Shown in pieces: positions 1 through 12,501 of a DNA stretch of 64,000 bases. The stretch is from Vandiemenella viatica (Eukaryota; Arthropoda; Insecta; Orthoptera; Morabidae), in assembly GCA_031002005.1 (NCBI GenBank), contig JARYHS010008074.1, positions 180,506,494-180,570,493 of the forward strand. Direction: 5' to 3'. The translations under genes and the position numbers were made by a program. A model generated the notes under the pieces. That model worked only from the letters and a program-made list of their open reading frames with translations, did not search any database and was not told where the DNA came from. How positions within the stretch are numbered: position 1 is the stretch's first letter; each line of letters begins with the position of its first letter.

Positions 1-90
1 GATTCAATGCGAAGAAACGTGTGAGGAGAGCACTCTTATACCGCTTCCACCGAACGCCTCATGTTGGATGTTGGAGGTTCCATTCAACAG
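1..90 (+). other. Candidate exon end with consensus splice donor at the window edge
   Basis: The first 90 bases are open in two forward frames and end in CAACAG followed by GTAAGC, a very good match to the animal 5' splice donor (CAG|GTAAGT). Base composition is richer than in the AT-rich sequence that follows. I recognise no protein family in either frame, and the exon would begin outside the window. It could be a coding exon, an untranslated exon, or a chance donor match. Frame 1 has an early stop. Confidence is low because a single donor without transcript support is weak. Confidence 0.25.
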
Positions 91-1867
91 GTAAGCACCA
101 CTCTGAATAGCTAATAGAACAAACTTCTGTGATTTCAGTTTGAATGGATGAAAAAATGTAGTCTCAATTCCAACACACAGTTTTCAACGTTACCAGAATT
201 CATATAATCCCGTTTCAATCGTATAAACTAAGTTCTTTACTCGAGATTTAATATCACACCCCGTTTGGTCTTAAATATATGTATTAAAAACTGTAAAACA
301 AGTGAAACGGGGTTAATTAATATTAATAACTTAAATACAGCCTAAGTGTGAATATTAGTTCATTTATTTACTTTCGGAAAGCGTTTCGCTTCTCAACTGA
401 AGCCTCTTCAGTGGTTTTCCTGTTGATTTTTTTTTTATACATATTACGATATTGTTATGTTTTACATTTTGCATTTTTGAAGTTTTCGTACAAATTATAA
501 CCTACTTACGTATTGTCATACATTGCTCTATCATATATCATAACATAAAAGTAGGTTATTTGTTTATTATTATTTCAGCGATTGAGAAACATGATCCACA
601 ACGCGTAGATATTGAAGTCAATTAATCTCATTAAATTGTAAAAGTAACCTATCTTAACATTTTTGAATACTTAGATCAATATCCTTAGCTGCTATACTAA
701 TGTTGGGTTTTCTTCTCCGTCTAGTGCAGCTAACAAATGAAAAAACTTTGTTATGGCATATGCGTTTCGGTTTATTAGACCATCATCAGTGCCCTAGAAC
801 AAGTTATGTACAATTTTTGATGTGCAGCATAATGTTTATCTAAATGAAGGTATAAATTTTGTTATTAAATATTATTATAGCTTATTTTACTTGCAGTTTT
901 TCTATATTACATTAGTGTATGGAATTGTTCCATATCAGTTTCTCCCCTTGAGTTTTCTCACTCACTGAACAATTTTGAATGAGAAACATAATTTGCACAC
1001 GTCTGATTTTTGAAGGTAACTTCTGGAACCAGCTTAGTTGTTGTTATTTTTCTTGACGTTATTCACCAACTGACAATTTTGTTATGAAAAGCATATTTAT
1101 ACACGTATTTACACAATGTAGCTTTTAAACAGACTTTTGTTATTGTTTATGGTCTCTTCTCAAAGATGCTAACTGACTATGGCAATAACAAAAGTCTGCT
1201 TGGTGAGAAACTGACGAAGCGATAGTTGGTTGCTTTACGACTGGAGACTCACACTTCTAGGTAGAGGAAAATTTATATTTCTGAGTAGATTTAACGTATT
1301 ATGTGTTCAATAGTTCAGCCTGAGACTTTTAATTGCTTAATTAAGATTATTTGACGATGTGTGTTCGTTTTGTACTGAAAAGAGTAAACACGTCTCTTCA
1401 TCGGCATAGCTTCTTTCAAAAATGATAACTATAGTCTGTGGTAAAAATGGCTTACCTTGGTAATTAGGGATTGATTTTATTGCTTTTATTGCTCTTATGG
1501 ATTTCCGGAATTAACCGATTGTCCAACCGTATAATTTTCTGGCTAGAAACGTTTTATTACATGAGTCCTTATATCTGCAGATCGCTCTGCGGGTTTTTTT
1601 CGGGTATGGAATGTACTGGAACATGAATAAAGCAAGCACTTAAGCACTTCAGCTCACCAAACAGTGCACGTGGGCTCGAGGATCACCATTCCTGGTACAC
1701 TGTGTCGTCACTATCTGTAAACTCCCCTTGTAAGAGAAGGTAGCTCCGTCCTCTCCAGCTCGCGGGCACAAGATGTCTTCTTCCCGGGGTGCAGAGCACG
1801 TCGTTCTACAATCCCCACTCCTGCTTTTTTCGTCACCAACCTCCTTGCCGGATTTTCCCTCCAGAAC
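91..1867. other. AT-rich non-coding stretch
   Basis: No coding region, tRNA or recognised transposon was seen. A 16-bp perfect inverted repeat lies at 1130-1198. The part near 1650-1870 is somewhat richer in GC and short ORFs overlap there on the minus strand, but they match nothing I know. Confidence 0.5.
1130..1198. repeat. Short perfect inverted repeat (hairpin)
   Basis: CAGACTTTTGTTATTG at 1130-1145 is repeated as its exact reverse complement at 1183-1198, with a 37-base loop. It could be the trace of a small MITE or a chance hairpin. No TSD was identified. Confidence 0.5.
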
Positions 1868-1981
1868 ATGCAAACTAGGGATGGCCGAAAAATAACGTCG
1901 CAGCTACATTCACAACGTGACGGAAAGTCACAGTGACAAAAAGTAACTGTGACAGAATCTGGACGTGACTGAGTAACGTTC

Positions 1982-2181
1982 ACGTGATAACATTTTAGAC
2001 GCAAACTGCGATCTGCGGAGAATCACGGTTTTAAGAGAAAGTAGCAGAAATGAAGACGTTACTTCGTCACAGTCACGTTATACGTGATAACATTTTAGGC
2101 GCAAACTGCGATCTGCGGAGAATCACGGTTTCATGAGAAAGTAGCAGAAAGGAAGAAGTTACTTGCTCACGGTCACGTCAT
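1982..2181. repeat. 100-bp tandem duplication in the left end of the hAT element
   Basis: Two units of about 100 bp start at 1982 and 2082 with ACGTGATAACATTTTAG. They share the following GCAAACTGCGATCTGCGG core and differ by only a few substitutions. They lie just inside the hAT left end. Confidence 0.8.
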
Positions 2182-4934
2182 AAGTGATATCGTTTGGTAG
2201 GATACTGTGAATTCTGAATTATAAAGTAGACTAAACTGTCAGTTTTGTACCAGTAATTAGCAGTTTTTCTCTCGCTTTTAACAAAAATAGTGGATCAACT
2301 TAGAAGAAAAATGGACTACAGCCTTCTTGGTCCGTTTTAAGTTTGTCAAAACCATGATATCTCTGAAAAAAAATAACTAAATACGATACTTAGGCCTAAA
2401 TAAAAAATTATTAAAATCACAGCTTGTCGTCATTAAGTACAAGTTTAGTGTGCTGAAAGGAAATTTGATCAATACTTATTTTAGGAAATCGTGCTATTTT
2501 CATCCTTAATTTCTTTCTACAGTGTGGTAGAGCAAACATGATGTTAAATGATTGCACCACCAGTCTTATTAAAGTAGCTGGAACTTTTTTTTTTTAACAA
2601 TTCCTAATTTTTAGAATTAAAATGGACCATAATATAACCGCATATCCGTGTGAGGAATTTCCTTCTACAGTAGGGATTGCAGTTTGACAGGACGAGTTCT
2701 GAATATAATAAGAATTCTTTGTATCCAAATCACATTTTCAGAGGATTTCATAGCAGTATGGATCCAGCATAACTTCTTGATTATGAGGTCCAGTCAGATA
2801 ACCAGTACATCGTTAGGTAGCTACTGACATGGTTGTAGCTACATCATTGTTGTTTTGTAAAATATGTTTGTATTGGGTTACTATTATATAAAAGGTACTA
2901 TTTTTTTATACTATATGCAAACAGTGAAACCATTTCTGCTAATAAGGCTTTCTACATTAATGTATCCTATGCAATACTTGTCACAAATTTTCATCTATTA
3001 CACAATTAATCTATCTGGCTCTGTTTTCTGTAGCTACTAATTTCTCTGTACATCTCCTCCCTCTCATACTATACAGTTTTGGATACCTCAGAATGCATCC
3101 AGTCAAAATGACATTGACTCGCATCTTTTTTTCAGCACCTTCCCATTTGTGTTTCACCACACCTTCTTATAACTGAAATTTAATGAACTTAAATGAAAAA
3201 GTTATATTACACCAAAAACTGCAATATTTAATCTGGAAAGAGGATATACTGATTATATCCCTGTACAAATAATATTCATTCAGAAACTGTTTGGACAAAA
3301 ATGAATTATTTTTTTTCCTTGACAGTTGGAATTCATTAAGGAATATATCATTTAGTTATATTAAAAACTTAGTCCAGACCTGAAGGTTGGTTGGATCATC
3401 CACAAGGCCATTGTGTCAGGAATGAACAACCAGTTCCTTTTTCTCTGGGACCTACATTTTAACATTGAATCTGAACCACAATCAGCTTTGTCTAAAACCA
3501 CCAAGTAAAAACAAGTAATTCTTGCAGTATCATATGTCTAAATTGCCCATTCTATCATTGCATTGGTAATTGTGTTAATTAGTAGATAAGAGTTGTAGGA
3601 AACCAGACGTTTGAGTGAAGAATAATAGCAAGGGAAAACCATCTTATCTATACACTTACTGTATTTGCAGATAGTTTAAAAGTATGACTAACTGTTATAT
3701 ATTACACCTAAAAAGTAAATACAGCTTTCACATCACTGAACTTTTAACATAACTGGAGGTTCATTGGTCATTAAACATTTTCCACAACTCTTTTTATTTT
3801 AGTCAGAATATTACTTAAAACCACAGTTTGTATTTCACTGCCCTAACAGAAGATGAGAGTATTTAAAACATCAGTACTGGCTAGCATTTTCTGAAATAAT
3901 GTATACATATTTTCATAAGATTTATACACATAATGTAATGCATATCTTCAATTTGAGCCTAATATTGCTAACAGTAATGAAAATAAAAATGTTCAGCAAC
4001 TGCTTACATATTCTGTGTTCTGTAAACTGGACAGGTAAACTGTTTTCAATTTAGGAACTACATAATAATTTTCACTGAGATGTGGCAAGGAATTATTAGA
4101 CAATGTTTATCAGTGATATTTACCTAATGTTTAAATGTGTTTTAGACAGATAAATGTTGATAGTTAGGTCTGGATGTAACATGAAATTAATATATGGAAA
4201 AAGAATTTCCTGCACTTCTTGAAGAGTTGTAATTTGGAGATTGGCATTATGATAAACTTCTGAACACAAATATTTTGCAATGTGCTAATTTTTAAGGGAT
4301 AGGCCTATAAGGTGTGTACAATGATTACTTACAGGAAGAAATTTGGTTTTAAGACTATTGTACCCCTTCTTTTGCCTTGAGTCATTTCAAAATCTATGTA
4401 AAAATATTAAATGGTATAGCAAATACCACACAGCAGAGAATTTATGATGAATATAAGGATGATGTAATGAAAAAAAATCGTGATTATCAGTGCAGTAATT
4501 ACGCTTTTTAAAAAATATTTTAATAGTAATTGTTTGGGAACCACTGTAGTTGAATTCACTGCTCTTGTTGTCAAACACTTTACATTACAGCTGTAATGTC
4601 AGAAAAAGTTATTATGTTTACCTCATTTTGTAAAATAATTTGGGTAGTATTAAATTAAAACATTTACGATAAAAATATAGGGTTTCTCAGGGTAAATATA
4701 ATTTATTTCGAAGAGAGAAACGTTCCAATTTCACAAATTACACAGATTCCCAATAAACAATAAAAGCATAGGCTGACAATATTTTGTTTTTATTCATGAA
4801 AGCAAAATGAAAACATTTTGCACTCAGGAAGTATTAAATACTTATTGGTAAACGCAAATTAAAAATTTCACACCCAGTCGACTGAATGTACTCGAAAACT
4901 ATTGCCTCTGCTCTAAACGTGATTTTTCGGTTCT

Positions 4935-5200
4935 GTTTCACTGTGACAGTGATTTTCTACGCGTTGCCACCTGGTGGCAGGTATCAACACTATTCCCCAG
5001 ACGTGACAGTCACAGTTTAGCCTCATTTGCATATAAAACGTGACTGAATGTCGTTACTTTTCACTGTGCCCGTGATTTCTTACATATTGCCATCTGGTGG
5101 AAGATACTGACACTATCGTTTCGACGTGACGGAGTCACAGTTAAAAATCACTGTGACTTTTAAGTCACTGTGACAGATTTCACAGTGACCGGAAAGTAGC
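4935..5200. repeat. Roughly 123-bp tandem duplication in the right end of the hAT element
   Basis: TTGCCACCTGGTGG (4964) and TTGCCATCTGGTGG (5087) mark two related units 123 bp apart. Each is preceded by a CACTGTG...GTGATTT segment and followed by ACTATTC/G...GACGTGAC..GTCACAG. The outer part carries several copies of TCACTGTGAC. This mirrors the duplicated left end but is a different unit. Confidence 0.75.
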
Positions 5201-5225
5201 AGTATATCCCATCCCTAATGCAAAC

Positions 5226-5830
5226 AAAACCTTCTGTTAGAACCAAAATATAGATGCTTTATGTTCATTGGTCAGTCACTTCCGTCGCCATTTTTGGAAC
5301 CTCCCGAATTTTTACGAAAACACACGAATATTTCGCCACAGATCGCTTGTGTCTAACCTGCATTGTATCCCAGCTGAGGTGGGCATAACTGTTCCTGTCC
5401 GCCACTTCAAGGTTATCGCGTACCTGCTCCGCTAACGCTATTGTACTCACACGCAGCCCCTTTAACAGCTGTTGTTTGTTTGCGGCTGCCTCTGTCTCCC
5501 ACCCTTTCACTTAATTCTCATTTTCTGAGTATTTCACGCCGAACACCATGTGTCTCGGATCACTTCTGTTACAAGTTTTGTGTTTGAAAATGTGTTACAG
5601 CAAAGATTTTTATATTCGCTGATTTACACTCCATACAGGCGTTGGCTTCATTTGCCGCAAAGCTTCTACTTATCCTTGTAGTATTATTTATCTGGATTGC
5701 TTGGAATTATTTTGCCTGAATAGCACTTATCGACATTTTGATGATTTATTTACAGTGTCTTAAGAACATTCCACGTCTTTAATAATTCGTGGTGACGCCT
5801 TAGCCAACATTTTACGTCTGTGGTCTACCG
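5226..5830. other. Unassigned sequence
   Basis: Mixed-composition sequence between the hAT element and a SINE. An 81-codon minus-strand ORF (5265-5510) has no family I recognise and I do not call it a gene. Confidence 0.4.
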
Positions 5831-5840
5831 AATGTCTCAG

Positions 5841-6046
5841 GTTTTTTTTCTTATGGCTTTACGCCTCGTCGACGGCTAAGGTCATTAGAGGCGGGATGGG
5901 ACTGGGGATAAGGAACGTGAAGGAATTCGGCCATGGCCTTTTTGAAGAAAGCATCCCGGAATTCGCCTGGAGTGATTTTGGGAAACCATGGAAAACCCAA
6001 ATCTGGATTCCCGGACGGGGATTCGAACGCGCGTCTTCCCGAATGT
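5841..6046 (-). mobile_element. tRNA-derived SINE, 5'-truncated (family A, tail type II)
   Basis: On the minus strand it reads from near the B box (GATTCGAACGCG region) through a body with CCATGGTTTCCCAAAATC, the GAATTCCGGGATGC and GGCCATGGCCGAATTCC segments, to a tail ending in CGACGAGGCGTAAAGCC and an A run. The tRNA-like A box is missing, so it is 5'-truncated. AATGTCTCAG flanks it as a direct repeat (5831-5840 and 6047-6056), confirming retroposition. Confidence 0.85.
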
Positions 6047-6056
6047 AATGTCTCAG

Positions 6057-6879
6057 AATATCACAAGTATATTAGTGAGCAATTAGCAGTTGTCCAGTGA
6101 TTATCGGTGTTTACTTAACAGCATAAATGCAGATGCCATGTAAATAAATTTTGATGTCCTTCACTCAGTCTCCATTTGGATGCGCCTCCAGAGATTGCTT
6201 CGTAGCTATCATATATATTATTTCTAAATGATATTTTTTTGGTGACAAGCTAGCTTTCTCCCTTCATACTTAACCAAAATCGATATGTGAGATACCATTT
6301 TAAAGATTAAGTTCTCCGCTTTAGTATCATCATTAATATTTGTTTTTTGAACTTCAACCTGTAAATGGCAAAAATATGAACAATCAAGGTGACGGGTGTG
6401 CGCAAGTTCAGACTCGAGCTGCTACGACACGCTGGCGTCGATAAGAAGTGATCGAATTACCACTAGATAGCAGCACTGCATCTCACAGATGCATTGAATA
6501 AATTATGTGTGTTTTCTATTACAAGGTGATTTCCGAATATTTTTGTTTCTGCTAGGGAAACATTTTGGATTGTTTCTTAAGACGTTGTATGTGTTTTGCT
6601 ACATGCCTATGTCAATTGACAAGAAGTTGCTGCAAATGAGCCGGTTTTCTTTCGTCCTACAACAAACTACCAACCTCGCTGGTCAACGTACATCATGCGC
6701 GAAATATTCACACGAGCCAACTAGTTTATTCTTAATTCATATCTCCCTTAGATTTTTAAAATTTCCAGCGTATATAATTATTAGACTAAGAATGTAATGC
6801 CATTTAAAAGCAAAGTTCAACCTATGAGCGATTTCATTGATAATTTGCACTGAAATGACTCTCTGCCATTTTCAGCAAG
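6057..6879. other. Unassigned AT-rich sequence
   Basis: No feature recognised. A 96-codon plus-strand ORF (6507-6797) has low-complexity hydrophobic content and no known domain, so it is not called. Confidence 0.4.
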
Positions 6880-7130
6880 CAGACCATGTCAGCGATGAAC
6901 GCGCCATTTCCCTCGTTCCAAACGCATTATAATTCGATCAGGGGACCACTTTTATCGCGACACATCTATTATGCATTCAGAATTTGGGTTCCCGCAATCC
7001 ATGCCTGAACACGTTGTTCATTGTTTGGGCGTGAATGCGGGTGAGCGCCAATCAGGGCAGCCGGAGAACGGCCGCTGGATATAAACCAGTTTACTGAACG
7101 ACCGACCAGCGCACGTCTCCACAGTAATTA
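6880..7130 (+). promoter_or_regulatory. GC-richer island with CCAAT and TATA-like motifs
   Basis: This segment stands out from AT-rich flanks. It contains CCAAT at 7048-7052 in GCGCCAATCAGG and TATAAA at 7080-7085 in GGATATAAACC, about 30 bases apart in forward order, with GC-rich sequence between them. This resembles a core promoter arrangement. No initiator or downstream exon can be identified, so it may instead be an enhancer or chance. Confidence 0.25.
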
Positions 7131-8775
7131 CTTTCTGAGATGACCTTCGTTTCATTCCACTTACCCGTTTGATAAAGTCCGCTCATTATTTACAGAATAT
7201 TTCCCCGGTTCAGCCATAAATAATAAAAAGGACGGCCGAAGTAATGACCTGACTAATAGAGATGCATGACCACAACCCGCAGATTTATAAGCATTGTTGT
7301 GACAGGGAATTAATAACATCGAAGGAAGTACATTCAACGCAGTTTCTTCGAGAAATTCTTTTGTGTTTCACGAAGCAATAACCTTTCATAATCAGGGGTA
7401 CTCATTTGGTTCGTCGTAGACCTTCCTGATAGACCAGAGAAGTTTTCAATTAATTTTCTTTACTTTTATTTCTGTAGCGAAGTGCTGATGAGTATGGCCA
7501 ACAATAGCCGTCAGTAAAATGAGCCATCAAGCAAGGGAATAGCTAATGTTCCCTCGAAACTTGTAAGGAAATGTTCGTTTACTGGTTTGTTTTTGATTGT
7601 GTCCCGTTCGTTTAGTTAAGCAATATTTCAACCCTAATCACTTCCTATCTTTACTATTATGTATTAGTGTTCTGTCTCATACAGAATTATCTACAGCATT
7701 TGAACTTCAAAATTAAACGGACTGCTTAATTATCTGAAAGAAACATTTCGTTGTTTCCGTCCCATGATCAGTTGATAGTTTGTGAAATGTTCCGTGCATT
7801 CTTCTGCAGCTATAGTCTGCAATCAGCAAATTTCAGGAGAGAGGTACATTGAATGCTTTCCATCTAAAGTAACACCTTTTATACGCATTCAAATCATTAA
7901 CAGAACGATGGACGAAATAATAAACATAGGAACCTGTACAACTGTTATGCTTGTTCTTATCTTTGTCATCAATGCGGCACAATATGTTGATGTGTTACGC
8001 ATTTCTTAGTAGTCGTTAAATAAAAGTGGATTTTAGGATGTTAGTTAAAAAAAGCCCAGCCCCTGTAGCAGGTTTGTAACAATTGCGTAACGACTGTGGA
8101 AAGTCATCAAAAAACGTATGCCTCTTCTCTGTACTTCCTGGATGCTATGAATCAAACCCTAGTAAGACCGTTACCACACAACACATCAATATTCTAGATA
8201 AGGACGTTTCTAATTTTATCTTCTTGTATGTAGGTCACCATTCTTCAAATCTGGTGTAGGATTTCTAATCTAGAATTAGTTATATCCAGAACCGAGATAG
8301 TGTGTAGATCTCATTTCCTCTTGCTTGATACTGTTCAACCAAAATGGTCTTTAAACGAATGTAAAATTTCTCAAGCAGCTACTCTTAAATAATCGGTTCA
8401 CACTTGGTATAGTTTCATTGAAGCAACTATTAATCGTGACATGCTGAAGTAACGTCAAGTTGTTGTTGAATATCTGAACAAACAATAAGAAGAACGTTTT
8501 ATTTCACTATTGTAGCGAACAGTGTCCCTCCATATTTTGTTATATTAATGATGAAGTGTTTTTGCATCACTTAGACGGTAGGACCAAAGAGTGAATGGGA
8601 AGGTTGGCTGGAGAGACATAGGTCATGGCACCTATGGACAGAATGTTAAGATGTGTTCTCTTTTCGATGTCACAACTCGAACGGCGAGGGTTGACAAGTA
8701 GCTGAAGACACCCTATTGGCCGTTGGAATGTCGTGCGCCAACAGGACAAAGGGTGCGTAGACTGCAGATGGAAGA
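7131..8775. other. Unassigned sequence
   Basis: AT-rich, with no recognised coding region or repeat. Short ORFs such as the 75-codon plus-strand one at 7782-8009 have no recognisable domain. Confidence 0.4.
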
Positions 8776-8850
8776 GCGGCACTGGCCGAGAGGTAGTCGC
8801 GGATCCAAGACCTCTGTGTCACCTCTTAGTGGTTCGAGATCATAATTTTG
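8776..8850 (+). mobile_element. tRNA-like SINE head
   Basis: ACTGGCCGAGAGGTAG resembles an A box (TRGCNNAGNGG) and AGTGGTTCGAGATC resembles a B box (GGTTCGANTCC), spaced as in a class II (Ser/Leu-like) tRNA. No acceptor-stem pairing is evident, so this is a SINE head or a tRNA pseudogene rather than a functional tRNA. Confidence 0.5.
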
Positions 8851-9102
8851 TTATGAAATGAAAAGTGATCAAAAGAAGTGTTGTTTCATTGGGGATCTCT
8901 CCTAACTAGTGAAGTGGGTAAAGCTGCGGTTTCATAAAGTCTGTGGTGACTTGGAGTAGCCATGCATAATTTTATACAGCATGCAGTAGCAAAATGGTAA
9001 GGTGATTATTTCTGATAACTACAAATGTTTTGGATCAATGCACCAGTGCACGCTGCTGGTCGAAGCAATTCACCAGATTAGATGTTCTCATCACTATTAA
9101 GA

Positions 9103-9166
9103 TTTTTTTTTTTTTTTTTTTTAAATGAGCTATTCTTGACAATATATATTTAAAAAAAAAAAAAAA
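9103..9166. repeat. T20 and A15 runs facing each other
   Basis: A run of 20 T (9103-9122) and a run of 15 A (9152-9166) are separated by 29 bases including ATATATATT. They could form a hairpin. They may mark the tails of two decayed retroposons or simple slippage. Confidence 0.8.
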
Positions 9167-9671
9167 TTAACAACGAGTGAGCATGCAGGTTGACGCCCAC
9201 AGTATATAATGTTTGTTATATTTAATCATTGTATTACAGGAAAGTGATTGAAAATTCTTATTAAAATTAAAGACATTAAATTTTGTGTATGTGTGAAAAT
9301 AAATGTCTAACTATACAACTTATTCTTTGTTCAGAGCAAATCTGATCCATTCACTGCAAAGATTAAAATGTTTATACGATATCAGTGAAAGAAGTTTTGA
9401 GATACTTGTAAAATTATAATATTAAATTATCTGCATATTTCGCTGTTACAAAGCACAGAGACGGTCGGTCCGTCACACTATAGATAACAAAATCATCATT
9501 GAACAATCTTAATCTTCAAGTAATGTTGTCTACAAGGTCATTTGAAAATTCAAGGAAAAGTGATCCTGAAATACATACTTGCAGGACGCTCGATAAAACG
9601 TTTAGATACTCTAGGCTTCGCCCTCTGTAACGACAAACTACGAATTTGCTGTCACTAAACCACGCAACCAT

Positions 9672-9676
<5 letters not shown>

Positions 9677-9721
<45 letters not shown>
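9677..9721. repeat. 45-base poly-T tract
   Basis: An uninterrupted T run. It could be the A tail of a minus-strand retroposon whose body I cannot recognise on the right side, or an expanded homopolymer. The length is prone to assembly error. Confidence 0.9.
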
Positions 9722-12260
9722 CTTTTGCGATATTTTGTTCGCTTGAATAATTGTTAAGAAGCGATTATGTGCTACATTCTAAAATCAGTTATGCAAATCC
9801 ACTAAAATAGCATCGCCTTGCAATCCTGCAACAGTAACATTCATCACATCACGACTAAAGGTAACAACGTTATCAGACTATTTTATCAATTCTTAATAAT
9901 AATAGTCTTTGTAAGGTATGTGTACTATGAAGTTGTTGGGTCACGTGACCAAAGAGAATATTGTTGTGTAAGATTTAGTGGCAGAGAGAAGATGGATGCT
10001 ATAAGCAAAAAAGGAAAGACTGTTGTATTATTATTGGAGCCCGATAAATGTATCATGTACGAAGACATGAAAATAAAGTGTTATTGAAGTTAAGTTTGTT
10101 AACATAATAGTAAGTTTGGTATATTCTGCCAACTTTAACAGTCGGTCATCATGGCTAACTGGTGGGCAGCAAGATTGATAAATCCATTCGTATCTTACAA
10201 CAGGGAGCGCCCATAAACTACGTTCCTCTCTTGAACCCTTCCTCCCCTCACGCATCCTGACGTGGCTTTTGCCTCAACACCTCCTCCACCACCCCCGTGT
10301 GGTACGTAGCTTCCTTTCCTATTAATTACAGAAGATATTTTCTACTATTTCCCTTGACAGACTATCGTTAAAATTATTGCGTGTATAATAAATGAACCTG
10401 ATACTTGCGCTATTTACTTTTCTATAGTTATATACATTCTGAATAAAACATTGACACTAGCCACTCCTGCAAATGATCAACTTTTAGGAGAAAACCCTCT
10501 TTCTCAGGTGTAGTCAGGGATCCTCTTCTTCTTGAGGTGTTACTAAAAACAGGCTCCAAATCTCATTCAGCATTCTTCATTAATTGATAAAATAGAGCCT
10601 AATATACCTGCCGTGTAAAAAACACTAAGAAGAGCTGTATTGTTTTTGCTTTCTTTTGCTGCAGTTCTGTCAACTTTCTTTCTAAATTACCAGGGAATGC
10701 TCTTTGATCTACTTAAAAGTTTTCCATTAATCATTGCATAGTGAAAACCCGTTGGAAAAAACATTTTCAATAAGCCTCACAAAGCTTATTGTACAGCCCC
10801 ACTTCACACCACACATTGAACTTGAAATAACACTTCCGCGAGCACAAGTTGCACTGAAATTCATTAGAAAAAACAAAATTAGAATTATTTTACCAATAAG
10901 AGGTGTGATTCATCGTGGAGTCGTTTTCGTAGTGCCATAAAACGTATAGTGTTACTCCAAATCTTTTCTTATTCGCGCCGTTATATGCAATAACAAGAAG
11001 CGTGACATTAAACTTAATGCAGCAACCTTAATATGTCTGCAATGTGCACTATTAACAATCCGATTGCAACTATGTTAATAGGAAGGTAAATTTACTACAA
11101 CGGAGAAAATCCGGCAGCAGCTTCAAAACGACAGTTCTTTTCCCAACAATCTGTTAGCAAAATTTTTATTCCATAAAAAAAACACCACGGATATAAGTAT
11201 AAACTGACAGAGATTAGCAAGAAAAGGGTGCAAGGCATCCCATGTCAGATTATAAAGCTAATCACCCGGGGTGAGATCCAGCAACAGTTTCATGCGGACA
11301 ACTTAAACCGTCATCAGTTAGAACACCCCGAATAGACATAAAGTGCAATTTTGCATTTATGGGAGGTTGGGAGAGGATCAAAGAGGAATCTGCTGTTGTC
11401 TAAAATATTCCCTGTGCCACATAAAAGGCACTGAACAGATACGGAGCCGATATTTCACAGTGCATCGTGAACCTGAAGAAGTAGGAGAAAAGTGCTGTTG
11501 ACGAGTAACGTGCAGCACTACACGATCCACTACATTGTTTGGAATGTAGAAGTCTGGATCCTCAGATGCGATGACCATCCACGATGCTAGGCAATAGTAT
11601 TTCTGTTCCATATGATAATACCATTGAGTGATTGTATATTTCTTGGTCTTCCAACTCTTGTATAAACATTTCCTTAAAGTATCTTTTGTAAGCGATTTCC
11701 TGGACATGTAAAATAAATAAATAAATTTAGGACTATTACATATCAATTGCATCGATCGTCAATCGAACTTTCAGATGTTGGTTCCTTAATTTTCGTCTTC
11801 ACTGCTTGATCAAAATGTACAGTGGTCCCAAGCGCTTAACGAATTAGAAACAACGCTGACTGTATGCAGGATCTTACAGAACAGGTTTTACTGTGACGAC
11901 AGTGACATGACAGCTCTATTGTAAAACTCATCACCAAGCGAGACTGAGAAAAACAAGGCTTACGGAAGGCGGTTGTGTCTCGTTGAAGAGCTACTGCTGA
12001 GTTATCTCAGAGAAGCTTGTCAGCGGGAGGATCAGCTGGCAAGGAAACTGTTAGCAAACAGATGTTTCTTGACAAGTTTACAGACAGTTTTAAGTAGTTT
12101 AACTATGATGAAGTGTGGACGTGAGGAATGCATTTCAGTAAAAGGTAGAGGACTTTTAAAAGGAAACCATGGACAGTGGACACTTGGCGGAAATAGGAAT
12201 TTATGTTAGAAGCCATAAACATACCTAATACAGCTGTTTGTTCTATAAGATGTGAGATTA

Positions 12261-12495
12261 TTTTTTTTAACTGCTTTACGTCTCTCAACAGCGAGGTCTT
12301 TAGAGACGGGAAAGGATGGGGGCAAGGAATGGGAAGGAATTCGGCCATGGCCTTTTTAAGGAAGCATCTCGGCATTGGCCGGGGTGATTTGGGAAACCAT
12401 GTAAAACCCAAATCTGGATGCCCGGACGGGGATTCGAACCACAGTCCTCCCGAATGCGAGGTCAGAACGCTATCCGTTACACCACCACGCTCGGT
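12261..12495 (-). mobile_element. tRNA-derived SINE (family A, tail type I)
   Basis: On the minus strand it starts ACCGAGCGTGGTGGTGTAACGG (first bases only; A-box-like), has the B box GGTTCGAATCC, the CCATGGTTTCCCAAATC and CCGGCCAATGCC body, GGCCATGGCCGAATTCC, and a tail CGCTGTTGAGAGACGTAAAG followed by an A run. A short possible TSD, AGATT, occurs on both sides. The copy is nearly full length. A run of 16 C lies downstream at 12551-12566. Confidence 0.9.
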
Positions 12496-12501
12496 AGATT
12501 T

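Larger units (their letters stand above)
1876..5217. mobile_element. Large non-autonomous hAT-type transposon
   Basis: The element starts TAGGGATGG and ends CCATCCCTA, a 9-bp terminal inverted repeat of the hAT form (YARNG start). It is flanked by a perfect 8-bp direct repeat, ATGCAAAC, at 1868-1875 and 5218-5225; 8-bp target duplications are characteristic of hAT insertion. Both subterminal zones are packed with CACAGTGAC and ACGTGAC-like motifs in both orientations, as expected of transposase binding regions, and each zone holds a tandem duplication. The roughly 2.7-kb interior (about 2200-4900) is AT-rich and has no ORF above about 65 codons. No dimerisation or DDE region of hAT transposase could be read, so the element depends on a transposase supplied elsewhere or is a captured unique segment between hAT ends. 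The intact TSD suggests a fairly young insertion. Confidence 0.85.
8851..12254. other. AT-rich stretch with homopolymer runs
   Basis: No gene or recognised transposon. It includes long T and A runs (listed separately). A 124-codon minus-strand ORF (11378-11752) and an 89-codon plus-strand ORF (9818-10087) show no family resemblance that I can name. Confidence 0.4.

Noticed and set aside
1649..2004. Minus-strand ORFs of 74 and 97 codons
   Set aside because: They cross the hAT boundary at 1876, have no recognisable domain, and are best explained by chance.
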